NCBI RefSeq assembly: GCF_002287375.1
Contig: NZ_NPOA01000001.1
Coordinates: forward strand, 186,001-250,000
Reading direction: 5' to 3'
Length of the DNA stretch: 64,000 nucleotides
Origin: Virgibacillus profundi
GTDB taxonomy: Bacteria; Bacillota; Bacilli; Bacillales; Amphibacillaceae
Both the position numbers and the translations under genes were made by a program. The notes below the pieces were generated by a model. That model was not told where the DNA came from and ran no database searches. It saw only the letters and a program-made list of their open reading frames with translations. Each line of letters starts with the position of its first letter. The stretch's first letter is position 1. Of this stretch, positions 19,691 to 27,457 are shown piece after piece.

Positions 19691-22623
19691 GTTTCAGGGA
19701 AAACCTCATTTTTATCTGTCAGGTTATCCCAAACAAATAATTTTACTGTATTTTGATCATCAAAAACTAATGGTTCATCATATTCTATTACCTGTTCTCT
19801 GCCAAGATGCTCTAATTCTACTTCTTTAACCTGGGAATCTATTAGCTCTGTACCTGTTTCATCATAAACTGCCCCCATGACAGCGACTTGATCAATTGAA
19901 TTTTCATAGTTTAAAATACCTATCCCTTTAAAAGCACCATCTTCTACATCAATGCTTGTTAATTCAATATATCTTTCAGGAGGGGTTAGTGTAAATTCAT
20001 CAATAAGATTCCCTTCTTTGTTATATGTCTTCCATGTTAACGAATCATTATCTGCTTCAAGGATCGCACCTGTTTGAACATTTTCATCATAGACGACATG
20101 GTCCCAATCATAGATTTCATTATCATAGAATTTTGGACCAGAAGAACCCATCGTAATGAAAGTTGTTCCCAGTTTCATTGCTTCTTCACTGTTGTTCATT
20201 TCCCCATCGCGAATGGTTGTCCGTTTGTATACGTGGTCATGTCCACCAATGTATAAACTGACTCCCAATTGCTGCATTTTCTTCGTAACTCGTGCACGAT
20301 CTGCACTCATCCCAGGATCGTCACTATGTGAACCACCATAATAAGGGAAGTGTCCCATAACAACCTTCCATTTTTTATCGGTTGCACGCATGTCTTCCTC
20401 CAGCCAGTCAAGCTGTTCTTCATTAAGGTCCAGCGAGTTCAGTACAGCAATGTGCACATTCCCGTAATCAAAGGAGTAATTACCTTCCTTCTCTGTCCCT
20501 CCACCATTTTCCGGCAGGTTGAAGAAATTTCTGAATGAGCTTGCATCAGAATCTTGGATTAATTCATGGTTTCCAATCATATTTGCTGATAATAATCCTA
20601 AATCCTTGTAGATGTAATTAAATACGTCATTCCATACTTCCGTACTGCCAGCAGCATCAACAATATCGCCAACCTGAACCATTAATTCACCATCAGGTTT
20701 CTTCTGTTGTAAAACATCCAGCATATTTGTAAATAATTCGTAGCTTTCCTTATCACGATCTGGAACCTGAAGATCACCCATCAAATAAATTGTAGTGTCA
20801 TCTGTAGCCGGAGCTGTATCAAAAGTATATGTTTCACCCCACGGCCCATTTTTTTTGAGTCCATACCTGTATTGATAGGTTGTCCCTAGTTCCAGTCCAG
20901 TTAAATCTGCCTCATGGGAAGCCAGAATCCGATAATTACTCGAATCAATATCTTCACCATATGCTGACTCAAAATAAGAAACCTTTGTCTTCACAACTTC
21001 TGCTTTTTTCCACTTATCTTCATTGGCTTTCTTGTATTGCACAAAGGCTTTATCAAGCGCTTTATCCGTTACAAGTGTAATGCCGACCTCATCTTCTCTT
21101 TCACCAACATTAACTACTGGTAAAAATTCATTTAAAACTTTTTCCGCAACCAGTTTATTATCTTTTACTTCAATCGGGATTAACTCAACCCGGGAATTCC
21201 CCGCTGAATCGGTAGCATAGTACCTGACAAAATACTCACCATATTCCTCTATGGTAAAACGGTTATCTGTTACCTCAACCAACCCTTTGGAATCAAATAC
21301 ATCAATCGTTACAGCAGGTGTTTCTCCACTGTCATCAGTCACTTTTGCTTGAGGGATTTTAACAGTTTCACCTAACTTAACTTTTTTTGGTAATTTAGGC
21401 TTTTTATTAATTTCAATTTCCGGGGCAAAATCTGTTCCCTTCGTTACATCACCAACCCAGATTGGTGCACCAATAATTTCATCGCCATCTGTTTGAAAAA
21501 CCCTTACAAAGAAGTAATCCCCATCTGTACCGGAAATCGTTTCATTCAATTCAAATTCATTACTGTTAATATCCGTATATTCTTCAACGATTTCTCCATT
21601 ATTTGTATGAATAGTCACATGGTCGATCAGATCCTCTGTATCCGGATCATTCAAGGTAATATTAATGTCTAATTTCTCTGTTTTTCCTGGAAGAATCGAA
21701 CCTAGAATCTCACCATTAGCTGAATAGGCAAATTCAAAATTCTCATCAAAGGTTGCATAGGTACGACGATTTTTCATAGCATCATAGATGTTTTTTCTAT
21801 TTAACTTTTTTGTCCATAAACCCGTAAGTGCTGTACTGCTCGTTGCCCATGTTGCACTATGTTCGTCACCGCCATAGGTTGGGGACAGATGCCATCCCTG
21901 ATCCAATGCTTCGATATACTTGTCAAAATAACTAGAAGCCTTGTACTCAAATAATGTGATATTGTCATCAATGTCTCCATTAAAATGACTAAATCCAAAG
22001 AAATCCCCTTTGCTGCCTGCTGGGTGGTTAAACTGAACAATTGCATCAGGGTCCTCAGCTACGCGACCATAAAATGTAGGAAGGTCATATTTTAAATCTC
22101 CCATGCCAAATTGTCCCGTAGCGCCTTTTCCATATGTCCTTGGAAACCATTCCGTATTGAATAAATTCACATGACCCGCATTGTCATACCATGTTACCTC
22201 TGTACCTGGAACGGTCACAAATTCCTTACTATTGTATTCATCATGCTGTTCACGGACAATCTTATATTCATCGGAATAGGAATCCTGATACTTTTTCAAA
22301 AAACCATTACCAGAACTTATATCATAAGTTACGTCATGTTCAGTTGTCCCGAAAAAATCAAGATCAGTATTTTCCTGAACATGATCAAAAGCATCACTGG
22401 GCATTAAAACCCCATCACTAATCGATGTATGGGCGTGAAGTTCTCCTGTATACAACTTCATCTTTAAGTATTCTGCCCGATTATCATCCGTTATTTTTCT
22501 TTCCCCAGCTCCAAGATTTCCATTTTGTGCAAATGCCTGGGCTGGGATAATCTGTACAAAAAAAGCAATAATACACAGTAAACTTACAAACTTGTAAACT
22601 CTTTTTCTACTTTTGCTTTTCAT
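16066..22623 (-). CDS. Giant secreted PHP metallohydrolase / metallophosphoesterase with GLUG repeats
   Basis: 2185 residues. A signal peptide (about 1-33, ending AQAFAQ) precedes a PHP domain of the CehA/McbA type (~55-310): ELHAHTSISDG, GTTEHDV, PGTEVTW, FNHPAG, GGDEHSATW. An Ig-like stretch follows (~400-490), then a purple-acid-phosphatase-type N domain (~500-610) and a calcineurin-like phosphoesterase (~615-830) with GDLQ, GDIVDAAG, GNHE, GHFPYYGG and GGHDHVYK, all metal-binding motifs present. After a linker come four GLUG units (~985-2185). No LPXTG or SLH anchor is seen; it ends RPVLR. It probably releases phosphate and sugar or alcohol from an extracellular phosphoester. GGAGTTT precedes the ATG. 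The promoter holds a ROK-type operator. Confidence 0.88.
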   Translation of the reverse strand: MKSKSRKRVYKFVSLLCIIAFFVQIIPAQAFAQNGNLGAGERKITDDNRAEYLKMKLYTGELHAHTSISDGVLMPSDAFDHVQENTDLDFFGTTEHDVTYDISSGNGFLKKYQDSYSDEYKIVREQHDEYNSKEFVTVPGTEVTWYDNAGHVNLFNTEWFPRTYGKGATGQFGMGDLKYDLPTFYGRVAEDPDAIVQFNHPAGSKGDFFGFSHFNGDIDDNITLFEYKASSYFDKYIEALDQGWHLSPTYGGDEHSATWATSSTALTGLWTKKLNRKNIYDAMKNRRTYATFDENFEFAYSANGEILGSILPGKTEKLDINITLNDPDTEDLIDHVTIHTNNGEIVEEYTDINSNEFELNETISGTDGDYFFVRVFQTDGDEIIGAPIWVGDVTKGTDFAPEIEINKKPKLPKKVKLGETVKIPQAKVTDDSGETPAVTIDVFDSKGLVEVTDNRFTIEEYGEYFVRYYATDSAGNSRVELIPIEVKDNKLVAEKVLNEFLPVVNVGEREDEVGITLVTDKALDKAFVQYKKANEDKWKKAEVVKTKVSYFESAYGEDIDSSNYRILASHEADLTGLELGTTYQYRYGLKKNGPWGETYTFDTAPATDDTTIYLMGDLQVPDRDKESYELFTNMLDVLQQKKPDGELMVQVGDIVDAAGSTEVWNDVFNYIYKDLGLLSANMIGNHELIQDSDASSFRNFFNLPENGGGTEKEGNYSFDYGNVHIAVLNSLDLNEEQLDWLEEDMRATDKKWKVVMGHFPYYGGSHSDDPGMSADRARVTKKMQQLGVSLYIGGHDHVYKRTTIRDGEMNNSEEAMKLGTTFITMGSSGPKFYDNEIYDWDHVVYDENVQTGAILEADNDSLTWKTYNKEGNLIDEFTLTPPERYIELTSIDVEDGAFKGIGILNYENSIDQVAVMGAVYDETGTELIDSQVKEVELEHLGREQVIEYDEPLVFDDQNTVKLFVWDNLTDKNEVFPETIVREAMDGEGTAENPYQIDSLGDFGKIQYYPDKHYQLTADIVGNQDILKAIGSPEIPFTGVFDGNGHYITGIEITSEVGGAGLFGINNGTIKNVAILDANINAGRSDAGILADVNNGIIENSYTTGNITGTSNVGGLVGYSDGSVRNSYSTANVKATSKQSGGLIGITNRGSLTENVYATGSVTSGLSNSGGISGYSYNNTVIQNSAALNPSVITTSAANRIVARMLAGEQATLVNNIANEEMMVSKEGRTEADPNNEKGESKSQEQLKEQGTYEERLGWDFENVWTWDEVAQRPVLMANREDTENSGGGTPSLEQDENGSYMIQTIADLQEISRFPNENFILQNDLDFENQPVKQLVADIPFMGVFDGNGKKLKNFTSNYGALFHLNAGTIINTAMVNVDVTGETGAPQTGVLVNVNSGTVGSSYSTGTVTGENTVGGLIGYSNAIVRNSFSNTDVTATEKQAGGLIGITNSGSLTENSFATGNVTANHSNAGGITGYAYNETVVKNNIALNPSVKAPISANRVVARVLSGDTAILENNYAFEDMVVEVEGITKESPSNEKGLGKTQAEIESIGTYRDGLDWDFQTIWEWDEENNRPVLQMNGLVEDPDQPGEPGEEPALEKDANGFYMIEKIEDLQEMNKYPAENYILAADLDFTEISAPKPIEVFSGVLDGNGKRILNYQSNSGGLITVNEGTLKNMAMVDAEISAKKNNVGILADTNNGMIENSYSTGEIAGNSTVGGLVGYSNGTVKNSYSTADVMAIARQSGGLIGITNSGSTTENNYAVGSVSSGLSNSGGLSGYAYNDTVIQNNAALNPVVNTISAANRIVARVRAGHEATLINNIANRNMIVSREGVTEASSSNEKGLGQNPEVLKAQAVFEEDLGWDFENVWAWDETVKRPVLISTREAIENDEGGAPSLEQDENGYYMIKTVEDLQVISSFPNENYRLENDLDLAGLQVKPIASNQPFMGIFDGNGKTISNFTSNSGGLFHIIGGTIKNIAMENANVNELHGAPQTGILVNLNSGTVEQSNTSGSIAGDNTVGGLIGTSDGVVRNSYSKADVTANSNQAGGLVGITNPGSITEDSYAEGAVVAENSNAGGITSYAYTGAVIRNTVALNPSVMTPSNANRIVGKVLSGDSATLENNLAFAEMVVDVEAVSTESPSNEKGLGVSLEEIETRDLYEQTLGWNFETIWVWDGSENRPVLR

Positions 22624-22692
22624 TTTAAACTCCTTTCTAATCGGTTTCTTTTAAATCTGATCAGTGGTTAAAAAAATCCCTCCAATCCCTAG

Positions 22693-22748
22693 TTTATTTA
22701 ATCAATTTGATTTAATAAATTAATCCTATCATAAGAATATTAAGTAAT
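22693..22748 (-). promoter_or_regulatory. Conserved promoter block with ROK-type operator before the giant secreted protein gene
   Basis: The operator core AATCAA-T-TTGATT (22700-22712) sits in a longer palindrome, 12 of 13 bases per arm (22693-22705 and 22707-22719). Upstream on the minus strand the sequence contains ATTACTTAATATTC and ATGATAGGATTA, matching the binding-protein promoter. Confidence 0.68.
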
Positions 22749-22813
22749 TATTAATTTATTGTTTACTTTCAGTTAATTCACTGTACACCTCCACTACCTT
22801 TTTTTAGCATTTG

Positions 22814-22827
22814 TGTAAGCGTTAACA
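22814..22827. promoter_or_regulatory. cre site upstream of the giant secreted protein gene
   Basis: TGTAAGCGTTAACA fits the 14-base cre consensus without mismatch. It lies ~65 bp upstream of the promoter block and 62 bp after the stop of the DUF218 gene, so glucose repression of this transcription unit is plausible. Confidence 0.55.
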
Positions 22828-22889
22828 AAATTATATATTCATGTTGTGATCTTGTATATAGTACGAATTATCTAAATTATTTTATAATA

Positions 22890-23483
22890 TCAGCTAATTA
22901 TATTGTCTTTTGTGTCTTTCAGCTTATCAAGCCAAGGCAGTGTCAGCCTAAATGCTCTAATCTCATCCATTGTTGGCTTGAGTTGCTTAATAACCGTTTG
23001 GAAATTCCGCTTTGCATAGAAGGATGCAGGTAACTCAACAGCATGCGTAATATATTTCATCCTTCGAATATGAAATGAGTTTGAAACGAGGAGACATGTT
23101 TTGAAGTCATATTGCATGAAAATTCTTTTGCAATTTTGGATATTAAAAACCGTGTTTCTTGATTCAGCTTCTAATAAAATTTTTTCTTCTGGAATTCCCT
23201 GTTCCAGTAAGTAGCTGCACATAATTTCAGCTTCTGTTTTTGAAGAGGCTACTGCTCCTCCAGATAGGATAATAGCTTTGTAATGATATTTTTCAACGAG
23301 TTCTATTGCGGTATCCAGCCTTTCTTTTAAAAGCGGATGGATTAGGTCATCATTACATTTATAACCAAGAATAATTAATGCATCTGCATCCTTCCTTTTC
23401 AATGGGAATGAGTGCATCCAAATAAAATAAACAGCAGGAAGCACTAAAATTGCTCCAATCAATCCATATAAGAAAATATCCAA
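22890..23483 (-). CDS. YdcF-like DUF218 membrane-anchored protein
   Basis: 197 residues. One N-terminal membrane segment (~4-24) is followed by a DUF218 domain: DALIILGYKCNDD, AIILSGGAVASSKTEAEIM, LLEAESRNTVFNIQ and SNSFHIRRM. The DUF218 family (YdcF, SanA, ElyC) is tied to envelope processes and has a Rossmann-like fold with conserved Asp/Ser; the reaction is unsettled. The start is TTG, after AAAGGAAC. It follows the HAD gene across a hairpin, so it belongs to the ROK operon. Confidence 0.8.
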   Translation of the reverse strand: MDIFLYGLIGAILVLPAVYFIWMHSFPLKRKDADALIILGYKCNDDLIHPLLKERLDTAIELVEKYHYKAIILSGGAVASSKTEAEIMCSYLLEQGIPEEKILLEAESRNTVFNIQNCKRIFMQYDFKTCLLVSNSFHIRRMKYITHAVELPASFYAKRNFQTVIKQLKPTMDEIRAFRLTLPWLDKLKDTKDNIIS

Positions 23484-23507
23484 GTGTCATGTTCCTTTCC
23501 CTCTTAA

Positions 23508-23547
23508 TTGGATAGTCCCTTCCCAATACTTACTAGGGACGTATCCA
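23508..23547 (-). promoter_or_regulatory. Intercistronic stem-loop between the HAD and DUF218 genes
   Basis: TTGGATAGTCCC pairs with GGGACGTATCCA with a loop of about 16 nt. No T tract follows on either strand, so message processing or stability seems likelier than termination. Confidence 0.45.
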
Positions 23548-23575
23548 TTTTCAAATTAGATCATTTCTCCATTTA

Positions 23576-24328
23576 TTAATCAACTTGATTCTTGATTACA
23601 TATGCTTCGATGGCCTTAGCAACCCCTTCATTCTGATTTGTATCTGTTATAACATCTGCCGCTTCTTTTATAGCATCTACAGCATTGCCCATTGCCACAC
23701 CTAAACCCGCTGTCCGTAACAATGGCAGGTCATTCAAACTATCCCCAATTGCTACTACTTCTCCCATATCAATTTCCAATTCCTTGCAAACTTCCCGGAT
23801 ACCAGTCTCCTTTGTTACACCCTTTAGCGAAATTTCCATATTAATCGGTGCAGCCTGAGTGACCTCCAATGTTCTCCAACTTTCAATTGTCTTCCACATT
23901 TCTTTTAAAGTAGTTGGGTTTTCACAACGGATACCAAATTTCATCCAGTTCTGTGCAAACATTTCATCTGTCCATTCCTCACGGTGAACCAAGTTCTCCG
24001 CACTATAGCCCCAGAACCATGTATTTGTATCTATGGCTAATTGATGTAATTTCTTTATATCTTCTTTACGGATAAAGTTTCGTTTCAGTAACTTTCCAGG
24101 CCCCTTCCAGATTTCTCCACCATTCACAAAAACCATAGGACCATTTAATCCCAGCTCTTTCCAAAAAGCGTTTGCCGTCTGTATGCCTCTGCCTGTTGCA
24201 AAGACTACATAAACACCTGATTCTATTGCTTTATAAATTGTTTCTTTTGTATTCAAGGTGATCTTCTTATCGTCAGTAAGCAGTGTTCCATCAAGGTCGA
24301 GTGCTAATAACTTATATTTTTTTTCCAT
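23576..24328 (-). CDS. Cof-type HAD phosphatase
   Basis: 250 residues, cytoplasmic. Motif I is LALDLDGTLLTDD (Asp nucleophile), motif II VFATGRG, and motifs III/IV GDSLNDLPLLRTAGLGVAMGNA. Size and the large C2 cap match the Cof/YidA group, which dephosphorylates sugar phosphates and similar metabolites. It lies 10 bp after the ROK regulator gene and is surely co-transcribed with it. In a locus rich in phosphoesterases it may remove phosphate from the imported product (inference). GGGAGG precedes the ATG. Confidence 0.88.
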   Translation of the reverse strand: MEKKYKLLALDLDGTLLTDDKKITLNTKETIYKAIESGVYVVFATGRGIQTANAFWKELGLNGPMVFVNGGEIWKGPGKLLKRNFIRKEDIKKLHQLAIDTNTWFWGYSAENLVHREEWTDEMFAQNWMKFGIRCENPTTLKEMWKTIESWRTLEVTQAAPINMEISLKGVTKETGIREVCKELEIDMGEVVAIGDSLNDLPLLRTAGLGVAMGNAVDAIKEAADVITDTNQNEGVAKAIEAYVIKNQVD

Positions 24329-24338
24329 ATTGTCCTCC

Positions 24339-25502
24339 CTATTTTAATGAAAGAATTTCCAATGGTACATCGAAGTATTTTTTTATCACAAGTTTTCCAG
24401 CAAGAATAGATTCATCAAGTGGTTTATTTATATGATGCAATTTTATATTTCTGCACGATTCGGGCACATTGGTATGTACAATTTCTTCTAGTTGAGGTAC
24501 TACAATATCACCTAATAATTCAATGACTTTCCCCGTTAAAAGAATCTCATCCGGATTCATAAATGTAACAACATTACCTAACGCTACCCCAATAGCATTC
24601 GTTATTGTCTCCAAGAGCTTTGTTTCTTCCTCCCCTCCCTCCCTTACCCTTGATGTGAATTCTTCAAGTGTGACTTCTATATTTTTTATTAAGCCACTAT
24701 TTGAGGCTAAAGTTGTTAAACAGCCCATAGCACCACAATGGCATTTGTATGCTTCAGATCCCGAAAATGCCTTAATATGTCCAAATTCCCCAGCAACATG
24801 TGAAGACCCCACATACAGCTGTTTATTATTAATAATTGAACCACCAATTCCGTGGTCAAATTTTAATACCAGATTATTTTCAGAGTTCATTAAACTCCCT
24901 TTCTGATTTTCTATAATAGCTAAAAGATTTACATCATTTTCAATGTAGATAGGGAAGTCAAACGTTTCTTTCAGCTTTTCCACAAGTGGGAAGTCCTTCC
25001 AGGCTAATCCGGGTGAGTTCATCACAATTCCCTGTTTTGAATCAACTAGTCCTTGAATACTTACACCGATACCTTTGAGTTCACTCTTCTTCGGGATGCT
25101 TTTCAGGATTTTATTAACTGCATTCTGGATACAGGCCAATGTTTCTTCTCCTTCTTTAAATACATCCACTTCATATTTAGATCTATTAATTACGTTACCT
25201 GAAAAGTCAATCAATTTGGCTGAAACATATTTGACTGCAACTTCAACACCTACAGCAAACATTTTGCCGGAATTAATCACCAATGGAACTGGTCTTCTTC
25301 CTCTGGATCCTGCTGTTGACTTTCTTTCCATCACAAGGTCATCTTCCATTAAACGATTGACAATATTGGTGACAGTTTGCTGTGTAAGAAATGTTCTTTC
25401 TGCCAGCTCAACTCGCGAAATTGGGCTTTCGTTGTAAATTAAATTAAGTATTTTTTGCTGATTAATGAATTTCAGTCCCTGCTGGCTCGATACCTTTTGC
25501 AT
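24339..25502 (-). CDS. ROK-family transcriptional regulator (XylR/NagC-like)
   Basis: 387 residues. An N-terminal winged helix-turn-helix (~15-70: SRVELAERTFLTQQTVTNIVNRL) precedes a ROK sugar-binding domain with GIGVSIQGLVDSKQG, GIGGSIINN and the zinc motif CHCGAMGCL (~252). ROK repressors release DNA when a sugar binds. It heads the operon with the HAD phosphatase and DUF218 genes. An AATCAA-N5-TTGATT site lies in its own promoter, and AATCAA-N-TTGATT sites lie before the giant secreted protein and binding-protein genes, so it probably controls all three. AAGGTGG precedes the ATG. Confidence 0.9.
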   Translation of the reverse strand: MQKVSSQQGLKFINQQKILNLIYNESPISRVELAERTFLTQQTVTNIVNRLMEDDLVMERKSTAGSRGRRPVPLVINSGKMFAVGVEVAVKYVSAKLIDFSGNVINRSKYEVDVFKEGEETLACIQNAVNKILKSIPKKSELKGIGVSIQGLVDSKQGIVMNSPGLAWKDFPLVEKLKETFDFPIYIENDVNLLAIIENQKGSLMNSENNLVLKFDHGIGGSIINNKQLYVGSSHVAGEFGHIKAFSGSEAYKCHCGAMGCLTTLASNSGLIKNIEVTLEEFTSRVREGGEEETKLLETITNAIGVALGNVVTFMNPDEILLTGKVIELLGDIVVPQLEEIVHTNVPESCRNIKLHHINKPLDESILAGKLVIKKYFDVPLEILSLK

Positions 25503-25521
25503 GTGTTTACCACCTTTTAAG

Positions 25522-25563
25522 TATATGCGCTTACATTTTACTATATAATCAAATCGATTGATT
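25522..25563 (-). promoter_or_regulatory. Operator region of the ROK regulator gene
   Basis: AATCAA (25547-25552) and TTGATT (25558-25563) face each other with a 5-base spacer ATCGA, a variant of the 1-base-spaced sites at 15874 and 22700. Nearby, ATGTAAGCG on the minus strand (near 25529-25537) starts a weak cre-like match. Together they suggest autoregulation plus catabolite control. Confidence 0.45.
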
Positions 25564-25646
25564 TAAATATATAGTATATTTTTAAGTTTTTCAACTATTT
25601 ACAGTTACTTTTCGAAAAATTATGAAACAACACCAAAATTTTTTTC

Positions 25647-25677
25647 AAAAAAAAGAGACATTTCTGCCTCTTTTTTA
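25647..25677 (-). terminator. Rho-independent terminator after the isomerase gene
   Basis: AAAAAAGAGACA and TGCCTCTTTTTT form a stem with one wobble around a small loop, ending in a T tract on the minus strand. It starts a few bases after the stop codon at 25684. Confidence 0.75.
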
Positions 25678-25683
25678 AACAAA

Positions 25684-26652
25684 CTAAGCCCACCACATAT
25701 CCACAGGCTTCTCTCTAATCAAAACATCCTTCAAATTCTTAACAGCTGCACTAAACCCTTCATCCACCGACATCAACGGATCCTCATGCTCAATACTCAC
25801 AACATAATCATAGCCATATGTTCTGAGTGCACTAATAATATTGGACCACTCCTGTGAGCTGTGACCATATCCAACCGAACGGAATGTCCAGGCACGCGTT
25901 TGTACTTCACCATATGGCTGCATGTCTGTCAATCCGTACATATTGACGTTATCCTGATCAATGTACGTATCCTTCGCATGGAAATGATGAATCGCATTTT
26001 CTTTTCCAAGGATTTTTATTGCTGCAACTGGATCAATTCCCTGCCACCAGAGATGGCTCGGATCCAGGTTCGCTCCCACCGCGTCATTTGTAGCATCTCT
26101 TAATTTAAGCATGGTATATGGAGTGTGTACAAGGAACCCAGCATGCAGTTCCAGACCGATTTTCACACCATGATCTTTGGCAAACTGACCCTGCTCCTTC
26201 CAATATGGAATCAGCTTCTTCTCCCATTGCCATTCCAAAATATCGGAATAGGCTGTTGGCCATGGTGTAACCGGCCAGTTTGGATATTTCGAATCCTCAT
26301 TGGATCCCGGTGTTCCAGAAAATGTATTTACAACCGGAACATCCATCATTTCTGCCAATCTGACTGTTTTTACAAAAATTTCATGAGAATCATCCGCATG
26401 TTTTTTGTTTGGTGATACTGGGTTGTCATGGCAGCTGAATGCACTGATGGTCAACCCACGGGAATGAATTTTATCAAGATATTCTTTTCGATTTTCTTCA
26501 CTTTCCAGTAATTCGTCTACATTACAGTGTGCGTTTCCCGGATTTCCACCTGTTCCTATTTCTACTGCATCAAGCCCGGCATTTTTCACATGATCAAGCA
26601 TTACTTCAAACGGTTTATCCTGAAATAATACTGCGAATACTCCTAGTTTCAT
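25684..26652 (-). CDS. Sugar phosphate isomerase/epimerase-like TIM-barrel protein
   Basis: 322 residues of the xylose-isomerase-like (AP-endonuclease-2) fold: MKLGVFAVLFQDKPFEVML, DAVEIGTGGNPGNAHC, ISAFSCHDNP, LELHAGFLVH, NLDPSHLWWQG and HFHAKDT, with the usual metal-binding Glu, Asp and His residues. Relatives include inosose isomerases, ketosugar epimerases and, next to Gfo/Idh dehydrogenases, enzymes that cleave 3-keto-glycosides. It is the last gene of a LacI-controlled operon with ThuA-like and two Gfo/Idh genes, which favours work on an oxidised sugar (inference). AGGAG precedes the ATG. Confidence 0.88.
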   Translation of the reverse strand: MKLGVFAVLFQDKPFEVMLDHVKNAGLDAVEIGTGGNPGNAHCNVDELLESEENRKEYLDKIHSRGLTISAFSCHDNPVSPNKKHADDSHEIFVKTVRLAEMMDVPVVNTFSGTPGSNEDSKYPNWPVTPWPTAYSDILEWQWEKKLIPYWKEQGQFAKDHGVKIGLELHAGFLVHTPYTMLKLRDATNDAVGANLDPSHLWWQGIDPVAAIKILGKENAIHHFHAKDTYIDQDNVNMYGLTDMQPYGEVQTRAWTFRSVGYGHSSQEWSNIISALRTYGYDYVVSIEHEDPLMSVDEGFSAAVKNLKDVLIREKPVDMWWA

Positions 26653-26703
26653 CTATATCAACTCCTATAATATTTAAGATTCCATCAGGCAATTTAACTA
26701 CTT

Positions 26704-27417
26704 TTAGAGTTCCTCTAATGGCTTTGCATTCCCATATTTTGATATCGGGGTCTCCTCGGGCGCTGCCCATTTCACACCATTTTTTATAACCCTTTGCACT
26801 TCCTCATTATGGTAGGTAGGATATGTTTCATGGCCTGGTCGGAAATAGAAAACCTTCCCTTTCCCACGTTTAAATGTAGCACCACTGCGAAATACTTCCC
26901 CGCCCTTAAACCAACTGATGAATATCAGCTCATCAGGTACCGGTATATCAAAGTGTTCACCATACATTTCTTCTTCCTGAAGTTCAATATATTCACCAAT
27001 GCCTTTTGTAATAGGGTGGCTAGGATCAACAACCCAGAGACGCTCTTTTTCAGCAGCTTCACGCCATTTCAAATCACATGTTGTACCCATAAGCTGTTTA
27101 AATATTTTGGAAAAATGAGCGGAGTGTAAGACAATAAGTCCCATCCCGTCGAGTACACGTGCTTTCACCTTTTCTACTATTTCATCTGCAACTTCTTCGT
27201 GTGCCTTGTGTCCCCACCAGATAAGCACATCTGTTTCTTTTAAAACCTCATCAGTCAAACCATGTTCAGGCTCATCAAGTGTTGCTGTCTGAATGTCAAA
27301 GCTATCTTCCTCATTTAAAAATTCTTTAATCTTGCTATGGATTCCATTCGGATAGATGTCTTTAACATCTGGATTTTCCAACTCGTGCCGAAATTCATTC
27401 CAAACGGTTATTTTCAT
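26704..27417 (-). CDS. ThuA-like protein
   Basis: 237 residues with a class-I amidotransferase-like fold of the ThuA family: [74 protein letters not shown]. ThuA-family proteins accompany disaccharide use via 3-keto sugars with a Gfo/Idh partner; their exact chemistry is not settled in my knowledge. Here Gfo/Idh genes lie immediately upstream, as in thuAB. The protein has no secretion signal. AAGGAGC precedes the ATG. Confidence 0.88.
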   Translation of the reverse strand: MKITVWNEFRHELENPDVKDIYPNGIHSKIKEFLNEEDSFDIQTATLDEPEHGLTDEVLKETDVLIWWGHKAHEEVADEIVEKVKARVLDGMGLIVLHSAHFSKIFKQLMGTTCDLKWREAAEKERLWVVDPSHPITKGIGEYIELQEEEMYGEHFDIPVPDELIFISWFKGGEVFRSGATFKRGKGKVFYFRPGHETYPTYHNEEVQRVIKNGVKWAAPEETPISKYGNAKPLEEL

Positions 27418-27457
27418 CTGAATGCTCCTTGCTGTGTCAATTTATTCATCTAACCTT

